Below, piece after piece: positions 37,957-47,455 of a stretch of DNA of 64,000 bases; position 1 is the first letter of the stretch, and each line of letters starts with the position of its first letter. This stretch comes from Bog-756 sp963727075. Its GTDB lineage: Bacteria; Actinomycetota; Acidimicrobiia; Acidimicrobiales; RAAP-2. Where the stretch lies: assembly GCA_963727075.1 (NCBI GenBank), contig CAVSET010000006.1, forward strand, positions 2,232,001-2,296,000, written 5' to 3'. A program made the position numbers and the translations under genes. The notes under the pieces are model-generated. The model saw nothing but the letters and a program-made list of their open reading frames with translations. It was not told where the DNA came from and made no database searches.

Positions 37957-39266
37957 CCAGGGAGGCCGAGGTCGGCCGACCCGCCGGCCGAGCCGGAGGC
38001 CACCAGGTCGAGATGGCCGGGAGCGTCGGGCGACAGGCGCTGGTGCCGGCCGCGCCCGAAGAGCATGACGGCCACGCCGACCAGGAAGCCGATCGTGGCC
38101 AAGAAGTACGAGCTTCCGACGATGAGCTGCCAACCGTGCTCGTGAAGCTCCTGGCCGCTGCCTCCATAGGGCAGGGACCAGATGGGTGACATCCACAAGA
38201 GCAGTGCACCGGCACCCGCCCACAGCCAGCCACCCCGGGGCCGGTCGTCGGCCAGGCAGAGCCAGATGAGGATGGGGACGGCCCAGACCATGTGGTGGAC
38301 CCAGGTGATGGGGGAGACCGCCATCCCGACGGTGGCGCACACCAGAATGCCCAGCAGGTGCGAGGACTTCCGATGGGCCCACACCGCCAGCGCCAACCCG
38401 GCGACGGCAATGACGAGATCGATGCCGTAGTAGACGGAATGGGCCACGACGCCGTGGTGAAATCGCTCGAGGGTGCCCGACAGGTTCTGGTTGCTGATGA
38501 AGGAGTTCGATCCCACCCGGCCGGCGTCGAACGCGTACTTGGTCCAGTAGGCCCAGGAGGTGGTCGGGCCGAGCGCCGCCACCACCAGGACCACAGTGAC
38601 GAAGGTGACGAGCGCGACGGCCGCAGCCCGACCCCGCCGGACGAGGAAGAGGAACGGCACGAAGATGAGGGGCGTGAGCTTCGCTGCCGCGGCCAGCCCG
38701 GTCAGGACGCCCTGGGGCAGGACCCTCCCGCCCAGACGAACGCCACCGGTGAGGTCGAGGAGGATGAGCGCGACCAGGACGATGTTGACCTGGCCGTAGG
38801 AGAAGGTCAGCTTGACCGGGTCCAGCCAGATGGCCGGCGTCATCAGCACCAGCGACCACTGGACGATCCGGCGGCTCGACAGCGTGGGGCGGGCGGCGCG
38901 CAACGACACGGCCAGCAACCCGGTCAGGGCCGCCAGGTTGGCGGCCGCCCAGAGGAACTGGGCCGGCTGGCGGGGCACCAGGGTGAGGGGGCTGAACGCC
39001 AAGGCCGAGAAGGGTGGGTAGGTGAAGCCCAGCTGTCGGGAGGGGTACCGCACGTCGTAGAGGTGGCCGCCGAAGAAGTGGGCTCCCCCCATCATGTAGA
39101 TGTCGAAGTCCAGGGGTGAGCGGTGCCACACGAGGAAGAACACCCTCACCACGGCGAGGCCGGCTGAGGCCGCCCCGACCAGCCACAACAGCCCGTCGCG
39201 GTGGCGGCGGTCCCCGGGGATCGCACGAGACCGGGCCAGGTGGAGCGTCTCGTGATCCTGCGCCAC
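37953..39266 (-). CDS. GT87-type (DUF2029) membrane mannosyltransferase
   Basis: A polytopic GT-C protein of about 437 residues with ten or so hydrophobic helices. The first loop contains HRSPLDFDIYMMGG, where the acidic residues form the GT-C catalytic motif. GFTYPPFSALAFSPLTLVP and YGQVNIVLVALILLDLTGG are typical of PimE/GT87 alpha-1,2-mannosyltransferases. Such enzymes transfer mannose from polyprenyl-phosphomannose to lipoglycans outside the membrane. GTG 39266 (VAQDHETLH) is a likelier start than the far upstream one. It is divergent from the mptB-like gene. Confidence 0.85.
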   Translation of the reverse strand: MAQDHETLHLARSRAIPGDRRHRDGLLWLVGAASAGLAVVRVFFLVWHRSPLDFDIYMMGGAHFFGGHLYDVRYPSRQLGFTYPPFSALAFSPLTLVPRQPAQFLWAAANLAALTGLLAVSLRAARPTLSSRRIVQWSLVLMTPAIWLDPVKLTFSYGQVNIVLVALILLDLTGGVRLGGRVLPQGVLTGLAAAAKLTPLIFVPFLFLVRRGRAAAVALVTFVTVVLVVAALGPTTSWAYWTKYAFDAGRVGSNSFISNQNLSGTLERFHHGVVAHSVYYGIDLVIAVAGLALAVWAHRKSSHLLGILVCATVGMAVSPITWVHHMVWAVPILIWLCLADDRPRGGWLWAGAGALLLWMSPIWSLPYGGSGQELHEHGWQLIVGSSYFLATIGFLVGVAVMLFGRGRHQRLSPDAPGHLDLVASGSAGGSADLGLPG

Positions 39267-39433
39267 GTCCGAAACGATACCCCTCGCATCCGGGCGGAAG
39301 ACCTCTCGAGCCGCGCCGGTCGGTGGCGGTCCGCCACAAAGGTGACAATTCGATGACAATTTCAGCGGCTAACGTGGCCGGGAAGTTTGGTCGCCGGTGC
39401 CCGATGCAGGGTGGGTCCAGCAGAAGGAGCTAC

Positions 39434-40900
39434 GTGGGAACGCCCGCCTTCGTGCAGGAAGTCCAGACCGTCCGTCGAGCCAGCCCCTTGGCGGCTCCTC
39501 CTCTGGCTGCCTCCGTCGCCCTCGGCGTGTGCGGGGCCCTCGGCATGGTCGTGACCGGCACCCGGATCGGTGCTGTTCCCGGTGGCGGCTATGTGTGGTG
39601 GTTCTCGGTCCCGGGAGCGTCACCACTCATCTCGGCCGCCTTCTACGTATCGCTCGCCCTGCTCGTGGTGGGCTGGCTCGGGGTCGGACGTGAAGCCTTC
39701 GCCGGCCGGTTGACGACCAACCGCGCCTGGGTGGTCCTCGCCGCCTGGGGGGTGCCCTTCTTCGTCGGGCCACCGCTGTTCAGCCGCGACCTCTACAGCT
39801 ACGTCGGGCAGGGCTTCGTCGCCCACCGCGGCCTCGATCCCTACTCGGTCTCACCGTCCGTCCTCGGCCCGGGGCCCGTGCTCGCCTCGGTCGCCAGTGT
39901 CTGGCGTCACACGTTCTCGCCCTATGGGCCGTTCTTCGTCGCCGTCTCCAAAGGGGTCGTCGACCTGGCCGGCCGCTCCCTCATCACCGAGGTCCTGACC
40001 TTCAGAGCGCTCGAACTGATCGGGGTGGTCCTGCTCATGGTCTCGCTGCCCCGGCTGGCCCGCCACCTCGGCACTGATCCGGGTGTCGCCCTCTGGCTCG
40101 GCGCCCTCAGCCCGCTCGCCCTGTTCAGCTTCATCGCGTCCGGGCACAACGATGCCCTGATGGTCGGCATTCTGGTGGCGGGAGTCACCCTGGCTGTGAC
40201 CGGCCGACTGGTCATCGGCGTGGTGTTGTGCGCGCTGGCGGCCACCGTGAAGATCCCTGCCGCCACCGCCATCGTCTTCTTGGTCGTCGACCGGTGCCGC
40301 CATCTGGCCTCCGACCGGCGCAGCCGCCTGGTCGCTCAAACCGTGGCCGTGACGGCCGCCGTCTTCGTCGGGGTGACCCTGTTCTGCGGCTACGGATGGA
40401 CGTGGATGGGACCGGGCGCGCTACACGTCCCGACCGAGCTCCGTGTCCTCTCCACCCCTTCGGTCTCCCTGGGCAATCTGGTCTTCCACCTGCTCCATCC
40501 GATTGGCATCCCCATCGCCAGGGGGGTCACCGTCACCATCGTCCAGTGGGTGTGCGGTCTCGCCGCCGTGACCGGCTGCATCTGGCTGCTCGTCACCCTC
40601 AACCGGCACGAGGTGGTGCGATCGCTGGGGATCGCCCTCATCCTGATCGTGGTGGGGAGCCCCACGCTGTGGCCCTGGTACCTGATGTGGGGCCTCGCGC
40701 TGCTGGCGGCCACCACCGCCCAGCGGTCCAGGGCCCTGGCCGCCACGGCCGCGCTGGCCATGCTGCTCGTCGGGCCGGGCGGCAGTCCCCGCCTGCTCGG
40801 CAACTCGTATGTGCTCGTCTCGCTGGCCTGCGTGGCGGCAATTGTCTGGCTGGTCCGGGGCCAACGCTGGCGGAGAGTCGTATCCGGGCATGTCAGCTGA
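39434..40900 (+). CDS. mptB: MptB-type alpha-1,6-mannosyltransferase
   Basis: A 488-residue GT-C protein of the MptA/MptB family, which builds the alpha-1,6-mannan core of lipomannan from polyprenyl-phosphomannose. The family hallmark is FSRDLYSYVGQGFVAHRGLD with the acidic catalytic pair. SFIASGHNDALMVGILVAG, KIPAATAIVFLV and PTLWPWYLMWGLALLA are further conserved segments. GTG 39434 was chosen for its AGAAGGAG ribosome-binding site, though ATG 39353 is in frame. The stop overlaps the next gene by 11 bases, so the genes from here to 45648 probably form one transcript. Confidence 0.88.
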   Translation: MGTPAFVQEVQTVRRASPLAAPPLAASVALGVCGALGMVVTGTRIGAVPGGGYVWWFSVPGASPLISAAFYVSLALLVVGWLGVGREAFAGRLTTNRAWVVLAAWGVPFFVGPPLFSRDLYSYVGQGFVAHRGLDPYSVSPSVLGPGPVLASVASVWRHTFSPYGPFFVAVSKGVVDLAGRSLITEVLTFRALELIGVVLLMVSLPRLARHLGTDPGVALWLGALSPLALFSFIASGHNDALMVGILVAGVTLAVTGRLVIGVVLCALAATVKIPAATAIVFLVVDRCRHLASDRRSRLVAQTVAVTAAVFVGVTLFCGYGWTWMGPGALHVPTELRVLSTPSVSLGNLVFHLLHPIGIPIARGVTVTIVQWVCGLAAVTGCIWLLVTLNRHEVVRSLGIALILIVVGSPTLWPWYLMWGLALLAATTAQRSRALAATAALAMLLVGPGGSPRLLGNSYVLVSLACVAAIVWLVRGQRWRRVVSGHVS

Positions 40901-42122
40901 ACCGCCGTTGGCCGCGCCGCCCATGACCGCGGAGCTCGAGCTGACACCCGCCGGCCCGGTTATCGAGATCGAACCCGAGCTCACGCTGGCCCGGCCTCAA
41001 CCTCCTCCGACCCCGGTCCAGGCGGCCCGGAGATGGCCCCCATGGATCGTCCGCCCGGCCGTGATCTACCTGGCGTCCCGGGCGCTGGCCTGGGCGACCC
41101 TCGCCGTCACCACCATCTTCACCCATGTCAGTTTGGCCGGGGAGATCGACCGATGGGACAGTCGCTGGTTCATCCGGGCTGCCCGGTTCGGGTGGCCGAA
41201 CCAGCTCCCCCACCACCACGGGCACGTCGCCCCCAACACCATTGCCTTCCTGCCGCTGTTCCCCCTCAACATCCGCTGGCTCTCACATCTGACCGGGCTC
41301 TCGTTGTTGGGTGCCGGGGTCTTGATCACCTCGGTCTCCGGTCTCACCGCCATGATCGCCGTCTGGATGTTGATCCGCGCCTACACGGATCAAGGTTCCG
41401 CCGATCGCGGCACGCTCCTTCTGGCCATGTTCCCCGGGTCCTTCGTGCTGAGCATGATCTACTCAGAGGGTCTCGTCATCACGTTCGTCGCCTTCGGGAT
41501 CCTGGCCCTCATGCGTCGCCGCTGGCTGCTCGCCGGCGTGCTCGGGATGTTGGCGACGGCCACGACGCCGATCGCCCTGGCGTTCGAGATCAGCTGCCTG
41601 TGGTGCGCCTACCGCGAGGTGAGGGGAACCCGCAACTGGCGCGCCCTGCTCGCGCCGGTCCTGACGCCCATCGGCTTCCTCGCCTACCAGGCCTGGCTCT
41701 GGGTCCACACCGGAAGTCCTTCGGCGTGGCGGCTCACCGAGCGGGGAGGGTGGAAGAGCTACCCGTCGATCGTCTACGCCGCCCACACGGTGGGCATCTT
41801 CTTGCGTAATCCGATCGCCACCAACAAGACGGACGACCTGCTGTACGTCGGGACCGTCATCACCGTGATCGGAGCGGTGGTGGCCATCCGCTCCCGGCTG
41901 CCCATGCCCATGCTGCTGTACGGCCTGGTAGCCGCAGGGATGGCGTTCATGTCCGCCCCGGTCGGGCTGCGCCCCCGCTTCATCTTCCTCGCCTTCCCGC
42001 TGATCATCGCGGTGGGGACGTGGCTCCGGGGCCGGGCCTATGTCTGGGTGCTGGCATCATCGATGGCGCTCCTGGTGTCCGCCACCGCGTACGAAGTGAG
42101 CTCGTGGGCCGTCTTTCCCTGA
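40890..42122 (+). CDS. PIG-V-like membrane mannosyltransferase
   Basis: A 410-residue polytopic protein resembling the PIG-V (GT76) family. After a Pro/Glu-rich cytoplasmic N-terminus of about 45 residues comes YLASRALAWATLAVT, then GEIDRWDSRWFIRAARFGW, the W-D-S-x-W motif that carries the catalytic Asp of PIG-V. PLFPLNIRWLSHLTG, MFPGSFVLSMIYSEGL and RPRFIFLAFPLIIAVGTWLR follow. PIG-V enzymes add mannose to lipid-linked glycans. ATG 40890 overlaps the end of the mptB-like gene. It probably acts in the same lipoglycan pathway. Confidence 0.85.
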   Translation: MSAEPPLAAPPMTAELELTPAGPVIEIEPELTLARPQPPPTPVQAARRWPPWIVRPAVIYLASRALAWATLAVTTIFTHVSLAGEIDRWDSRWFIRAARFGWPNQLPHHHGHVAPNTIAFLPLFPLNIRWLSHLTGLSLLGAGVLITSVSGLTAMIAVWMLIRAYTDQGSADRGTLLLAMFPGSFVLSMIYSEGLVITFVAFGILALMRRRWLLAGVLGMLATATTPIALAFEISCLWCAYREVRGTRNWRALLAPVLTPIGFLAYQAWLWVHTGSPSAWRLTERGGWKSYPSIVYAAHTVGIFLRNPIATNKTDDLLYVGTVITVIGAVVAIRSRLPMPMLLYGLVAAGMAFMSAPVGLRPRFIFLAFPLIIAVGTWLRGRAYVWVLASSMALLVSATAYEVSSWAVFP

Positions 42123-44032
42123 GGGGCCGGGGGCTCGACCACCCCCTGCCCGAGGACGACCTCGAGAGCACTCCGGTGCCCGGGCCCACCGCCATCGCCG
42201 CGCCCGGGCCGATCACCCCGTCCGTCGGGATGAGCACCGACCCCGTCCCGCCGGAGCCATCCGGGCGACGCCACGGGTCGGACGCGCCCGCGGGTGGGAC
42301 GGAACCCGTGGAGGGCGCCGACGGACGCGGCTCGCATCGGGCGGCGGGCGTGGACCAGGGCGCCACTCTCACCATCAGTGCCACCATTGTCGAGCGCAGC
42401 GTATGGAGCCTCGTCTGGCTGGCGGTGCTCATCGGCGGGCTCGGGTTCTGGGGTTCGTGGTCGGTCTGGCATCCCGGTGCCGCGCTCGCCCCTTTGCTGG
42501 TCCTGGCCGGCATCGGCGGACTGGCCGCGTCGTGGCTGGTACCCCGTTCGCCGGTCATGCAGCTGCTGGCCCTGGCGTCAGTGGTGGGGTCCGTCCTCGG
42601 CCAACAGGCGGTGGGGATCCACGTCCGGCAGTTCTACAACACCGATTCCGCCGCCTTCAATCACGCCGCGGCCCGGCTCCTGCTGGCCGGGAAGAACCCG
42701 TACACCTCGACGATGGCGTCGGCCGCACATCTCCTGCAGCACCCGGCCAACAATTGGACCTACACGGTGAGCGGGGGGTTCGTCGACCACGTGTCGTACC
42801 CGGCCGGTTCGTTCCTCCTGCCGGTGCCGGCGCTGGCCCTGGGCTTCAACCATGCCGTCGTCGACTGGATCGATCTCTTCGCGTGGATCGCCACCGGGGT
42901 GCTCATCTTCGCCCTGCTGCCGGCGGCACTGCGCTGGCTGGGATGTCTGCTGCTGTCCGCTCCCATCTTCGCCGCCATCTTCGGCTCAGGCGGCACCGAC
43001 GCCGTCGTCCTGCCCTTCTTGGTCCTCGCCGTCTGGCGGTGGGACCGCTTCTCGCTCGGCCGACGGGCCGGCTTGCTGCGCTGGATGAGCCCGGTGGCCC
43101 TGGGACTGGCCTGTTCGATCAAGCAGACTCCGTGGTTCTGCGTCCCGTTCCTCCTGCTCGGTGTGTTCATCGAGGCACGCAACGCCGGCCGCCGCCACCC
43201 GCTCCGGCCGACGCTGAGCTATCTGGTTGCGACCCTCGCCGCCTTCCTCGCCGTCAACCTGCCCTTCATCGTGTGGTCACCGGGTGCCTGGGCGCGCGGC
43301 ACCTTCCTCCCCTTTGCCGAACCGCTCGTCGCGGACGGGCAGGGCCTGGTCACCCTGGTGCTGCACGGGTTCGCCCACGGGGTCTCCCTGCCGCTGCTCA
43401 CCGTGGCCGGTCTGCTGACGCTCCTCTCGTTGCTGGCCGTGTTCGTGGCCGCCTACCCCGCCATGAAGCGGATCTGGTTGATCCTTCTCCCACTGTCCTT
43501 CTTCGTCGCCACCCGGAGTCTGTCGAGCTATCTGCTCGACATGGTCCCGGCCGCCCTGGTCGCCGCGGCAAGTGTGGCTCCAGCCGTGGCTCCGGCGGTG
43601 ATGCGAAGGCCGAGCCGGGCCAGGGTGCCCATCATCCTGGCCGCGGCCGGATCGGCACTGGCCGCGATCGTGGTGTCGGCCCTGGCCTTCACGACGGTGC
43701 CGTTACAGATCGCCGTCCGGGGGGTGGTCGCCTCCCATGGCGCCACTTCGCTCGACGCCATGACCCTGGCCGTGCGCAACACCACCGACCAGGTCGTCAA
43801 CCCGCACTTCATGGTCACGATCGACTCCGACCATCCGAACGGGTTCTGGTTGCCGGCCGACGGTCGTCAGGTGGTGCTCGGGCCCCATCAGTCGACCGTC
43901 GTGACCGTCTATCCGTCGCACCGTATCGGGGCCCCCGGCCACAACGGCTACTGGCTGGTGGCGGGGTACACCGATTCCCCGGAGGCGCTGAGCACGTCGC
44001 CGGTGCAGCTCTGGCGCCTCGGGTCGCCGTAG
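42104..44032 (+). CDS. Large GT-C-like membrane protein with C-terminal soluble domain
   Basis: The product is about 642 residues. A disordered N-terminus is followed by some 12 helices (AVLIGGLGFWGSWSVWHPGA, LLPVPALALGFNHAVVDWI and others). The loop RQFYNTDSAAFNHAAARLLL and GKNPYTSTM resemble the first catalytic loop of GT-C enzymes. The last 110 residues form a soluble region (VRNTTDQVVNPHFMVTID, GFWLPADGRQVVLGPHQS) with a beta-sandwich look, perhaps glycan-binding. The start is uncertain: GTG 42104 overlaps the previous gene, and ATG 42230 is the next good choice. It is likely part of the mannosyltransferase operon. Confidence 0.75.
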   Translation: MGRLSLRGRGLDHPLPEDDLESTPVPGPTAIAAPGPITPSVGMSTDPVPPEPSGRRHGSDAPAGGTEPVEGADGRGSHRAAGVDQGATLTISATIVERSVWSLVWLAVLIGGLGFWGSWSVWHPGAALAPLLVLAGIGGLAASWLVPRSPVMQLLALASVVGSVLGQQAVGIHVRQFYNTDSAAFNHAAARLLLAGKNPYTSTMASAAHLLQHPANNWTYTVSGGFVDHVSYPAGSFLLPVPALALGFNHAVVDWIDLFAWIATGVLIFALLPAALRWLGCLLLSAPIFAAIFGSGGTDAVVLPFLVLAVWRWDRFSLGRRAGLLRWMSPVALGLACSIKQTPWFCVPFLLLGVFIEARNAGRRHPLRPTLSYLVATLAAFLAVNLPFIVWSPGAWARGTFLPFAEPLVADGQGLVTLVLHGFAHGVSLPLLTVAGLLTLLSLLAVFVAAYPAMKRIWLILLPLSFFVATRSLSSYLLDMVPAALVAAASVAPAVAPAVMRRPSRARVPIILAAAGSALAAIVVSALAFTTVPLQIAVRGVVASHGATSLDAMTLAVRNTTDQVVNPHFMVTIDSDHPNGFWLPADGRQVVLGPHQSTVVTVYPSHRIGAPGHNGYWLVAGYTDSPEALSTSPVQLWRLGSP

Positions 44033-44124
44033 CGGCGTCCCCTGAGCCGCGTCGCTCCAGCCGCGTCGCCTGTCGCGTCGCCGCCTCCCGGCCCTTCTCG
44101 ACTCGGGCCATCTACCATTCCGCC

Positions 44125-45648
44125 ATGGTCGTGGTGGAGGATCTTCCCGGTCCGAACACCGAAGCAGGACCCCACCCACCATTGTCCGTCTGGTGGCCTA
44201 TGGCTGTGACGCTGGCGGCGTCGAAGGTGGTGCTCCAGCTGGCCACGGCCGATCTCTACGGTGCTCATCGCGACGAGTTCTACTACCTCGAGAGCGGCTA
44301 CCACCCCGCCTTCGGCTATGTCGACAATCCGCCGCTCGTCCCGTGGATCTACCGGCTCGAGCAGGTCGCGTTCGGGCACCGCGTCACCTCCCTTGCCGTC
44401 CTCCCAGCCCTGCTGGGTGGCCTTTTCGTGGTGCTCGCCGCGCTGATCACTGCCGACCTCGGGGGAGGTCGGACGGCCCAGGGGCTCTGTGCCCTGGTGG
44501 CCTGGTTGGCTCCCTTGTTCCTCACCCCCAGCCATTTCCTGAGCACAGTGAGCTTCGACCTTGTCGCCTGGTCGTTGGCGTCGTGGCTCGTGATCCGAAT
44601 CGTTCGAAATGGGGACACCGGTGGTGGCTCGCCGTCGGCGCCGTCTGTGGGATCGGCCTGCTGAACAAGGACACCGTTCTCTTCTGGGCGGTCGCAACCG
44701 GGGTGGGTCTGTCACTCACCCCCGAGCGACGCTTGTTGCGGAGCTGGTGGCTGCTCGGGGGCATCGCGATTTCCCTTGGCCTGGCCGCACCCAACCTGGC
44801 GTGGGAAGCGGGCCACCATTGGGCCACCCTGGAGTTCCTGCGTAACCTGCGGGCGGCCAACTCCTCCGCCGACCGGGTCCAGTTTGCACCGGTCCAATTG
44901 ATACTGATGACGATCGGGGGGGCGGTCCTGTGGATCGTGGCCCTCCGGGCCCTCGTTCGGCGCCCCGAGTGGCGGGCCCCAGCTATGGCTGGCCTACGGT
45001 TACGCGACGGCCTTCGTGCTCATCTTCGCCCTCGGCGGGAAGGCCTACTACCTCGGATCCTGGTACCTGCCTTTGCTGGCGGTTGGCGCGGTTGTCGTGG
45101 AGCGATCCTGGTCGATAGCGAGGCTCCGACTGCTGGTCGTCGTCATCCTGGTCACCGGACTGCTCGGGGCCCCGGTGGCCACACCTGTCCTTCCACCCGC
45201 GATCGCGGCGGCCGCTCACCTCGACACCGGCAACCCCGACCTCGGGGGCATGCTCGGCTGGCCCCATGTGGTCACCCAGATCGCCGCCGGGGTCGACACT
45301 CTCCCGGCCGCCACCCGGCGGCAGGTGGTGATTCTGACCGGCAACTACAGCGAGGCCGGAGCGGTGGACTTCTACGGACCTGACCTCGGTCTGCCACCGG
45401 CAATCAGCGGACACAACAACTTCTGGTTGTGGGGGTACGGCGCGCCGGCCCCTCGAGCCCCGGTTATCGCCGTTGGGCTGTCGGCGTCGTTCGTGCACCG
45501 GTATTGGTCCTCGGTGGTGCTCACCTCGACACTGGGCCGGGGCGGCCCCCCGATCGACCCGCAGGAACGGGGTGCTCCCATCTGGGTGTGCCGGGGCCAG
45601 CGGGTGTCGTGGGCAGTCATCTGGCCGGCGGCCAAGCATTTCGACTGA
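44125..45648 (+). CDS. GT39/GT83-type (PMT/ArnT-like) glycosyltransferase (two frame breaks)
   Basis: A polytopic transferase of about 507 residues. The first frame from ATG 44125 has ADLYGAHRDEFYYLESGYH and FGYVDNPPLVPWIYRLEQ, the D-E and D-N-P-P-L motifs of the PMT_2 family. The break near 44608-44616 leads to WWLAVGAVCGIGLLNKDTVL and a LTPERRLLRSWWLLGG segment. The break near 44976-44982 leads to LWLAYGYATAFVLIFALGGK, AYYLGSWYLPLLAVG and the C-terminal domain ending at TGA 45648. Both breaks are single bases. It would add a sugar from a polyprenyl-phosphate donor to a lipid or protein. Confidence 0.85.
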
Positions 45649-45782
45649 CCCCCCGATGGAGCTGGCCCAGAAGTCCGCGTCCCGCTCGGCCGGGTCGTGG
45701 TCTACTCTCGATTGCCCGGCCGCCCCGTGGCGAACTGGCCACCGCCGGTGACGCCGGCGACGAGCCGGCGCCCGAGAACCCG

Positions 45783-46379
45783 ATGAACCGCTCGCCCACA
45801 CCCCGTCCTCCGGTCGACACCAAGCCGCGGCGTGCTCGGTGGTCGGAGACCCGCCGCCTATTCGCCGTGATGTTGGTGGCGGCGGTGCTGGCCGGTTGCG
45901 GCGCCTCGTCGCAGACGACCAGCACGACCACCACCCTCAAGCCGTTGCCGGCCGGCCGCTACCCCTCCAAGGTGTCGAAGAAGGTGTGCGTCACCGAGGC
46001 GCCCCACGACGTGGGCCTGGCTCTCGGCGAGTCGGCCACGGTGACCGAGCCGACCTGGGTGGAGCACCTCTATTCCTGCCATTACGACTACCCGAGCGGG
46101 TCGATGGCCCTCTCGGTCAAAGAGCTGTCCAGCTGGCCGGAGACCCTGGCCTACTTCCACGGCCTCGGCACCCAGCTCGGCGTGACGAGGACGCTGGAGA
46201 ACTTGGGCCAGGGCGCGTTCCAGACGACGAACGGCTCGGTGGTCGTTCGCAAGGACTGGAAGGTGCTCCTCGTCGACACCACCGCGCTGCCGCCCCAGTT
46301 CGGCAATCCGCCGACGACCTCCGCCGAGATCGCCGTCACCGTGGCCGACGTGATCCTCGGGTGCTGGGCCGGCGACTAG
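45783..46379 (+). CDS. Putative lipoprotein of unknown function (198 aa)
   Basis: The N-terminus has basic residues, a hydrophobic core (LFAVMLVAAV) and lipobox VLAGCGAS, so it should be processed by signal peptidase II and lipidated at Cys39 or so. A Thr-rich linker (TTSTTTTLKPLP) follows. The rest is a globular domain of about 145 residues with two more Cys, VCVTEAPHDVGLALGE and LYSCHYDYPSGSM, perhaps disulphide-bonded. No family is recognised. ATG 45783 fits the signal. Its end overlaps that of the glycerate kinase gene by four bases on the opposite strand. Confidence 0.8.
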   Translation: MNRSPTPRPPVDTKPRRARWSETRRLFAVMLVAAVLAGCGASSQTTSTTTTLKPLPAGRYPSKVSKKVCVTEAPHDVGLALGESATVTEPTWVEHLYSCHYDYPSGSMALSVKELSSWPETLAYFHGLGTQLGVTRTLENLGQGAFQTTNGSVVVRKDWKVLLVDTTALPPQFGNPPTTSAEIAVTVADVILGCWAGD

Positions 46380-47443
46380 CCAGCCTGGCCACCTGATCCA
46401 CCCGACTCGAAGTACTCGGCCACCGCCGCGGCAATGCAGCGGGAGGTGTCCGAGCGGGCCGGGCCCTCGCCGAACCGCCGGGACAACGAGACGACCCGAC
46501 TGCCGTAGGCGGCGGCAGCCTCGATGGCCTCGTCTGTGGCCTGGCCGGCAATGACCAGTGAGGGAATCCCGGTCTCGGACGACTCGCGGACCACCGACCC
46601 CACCGCCTTCCCCGAGAACGAGGTGGCATCGAAGGCCCCTTCACCCGTGACGACGAGCGAGCTGGCCGCCAACACCGGGTGGAAATCCAGCAGCTCGGTG
46701 ACCACGTCGTAGCCCGAGCGCAGGTGGCCGCCGAGCGCGGCGACGGCCGCGCCCAGTCCCCCGGCCGCCCCGGCGCCGGCCACCTCGGCGACATCGAGCC
46801 CGTAGTCGCGCCGGTACAGGTCGGCCATCCGCTCGAAACGGGAGGCGAGCTCGACCATCTGCTCCTCCGTGGCCCCCTTCTGCGGGGCGAACCGGCTCAC
46901 GGCCTCGTGGAAGCCCACGTGCACGTCGCAGGCACCGACCAGCCGGACCGACCCGAGCCCACCGGCATCCTCGACGGCCCGCAGGGCCCCGAGGCCCCCG
47001 TCGGTGGTCGCCGACCCGCCGAGCCCGACGATCACCGTCGCCTGGGCGCCGGTGGCCGCCCCGGTCGCCAGCGACCGCGCTGCGGCCACGATGAGCTCCC
47101 CGGTCCCCCGCGAAGTGGCCCCCACCGCGTCATTGCCCGACGCTCCGCCGGCCAGGACCAGGCCCGAGGCCCGGGCCATCTCGACCACCGCGATTGGTCC
47201 GGCCCGCAGCCACTCGGCCGCCACCGGTCTTCCGAGCGGCCCTGCCACCTCGGTCGTCTCGAGGTCACCGCCCAGCCCATCGAGGACGTCGATGAGCCCC
47301 TCACCGCCGTCCGACAGCGGGACCCGGCGCACCGCCCAACCCGACGGGCAGCCGCGGGCGATGGCGTCGGCGGCTTGGCGGGCGGTCACGGTGCCACGGA
47401 ACTTGTCCGGCGCGGCGAGCAGCACCGGTTCGGACCCGGTCAT
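46376..47443 (-). CDS. glxK: Glycerate 2-kinase (GlxK/GarK family)
   Basis: A 355-residue kinase of the GarK family, which phosphorylates glycerate at position 2. It begins with LLAAPDKFRGTVTARQAADA, the family signature, then VPLSDGGEGLIDVLDGLGG and GLGGSATTDGGLGALRAVED. The C-terminal half has VTGEGAFDATSFSGKAVGSV, where the nucleotide binds. Its product, 2-phosphoglycerate, enters lower glycolysis. It may recycle glycerate from glyoxylate, purine or sugar-acid breakdown. The adjacent SDR gene is on the same strand 12 bases upstream, so the two are probably cotranscribed. Confidence 0.93.
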   Translation of the reverse strand: MTGSEPVLLAAPDKFRGTVTARQAADAIARGCPSGWAVRRVPLSDGGEGLIDVLDGLGGDLETTEVAGPLGRPVAAEWLRAGPIAVVEMARASGLVLAGGASGNDAVGATSRGTGELIVAAARSLATGAATGAQATVIVGLGGSATTDGGLGALRAVEDAGGLGSVRLVGACDVHVGFHEAVSRFAPQKGATEEQMVELASRFERMADLYRRDYGLDVAEVAGAGAAGGLGAAVAALGGHLRSGYDVVTELLDFHPVLAASSLVVTGEGAFDATSFSGKAVGSVVRESSETGIPSLVIAGQATDEAIEAAAAYGSRVVSLSRRFGEGPARSDTSRCIAAAVAEYFESGGSGGQAG

Positions 47444-47455
47444 CCGGGCGGGGGC

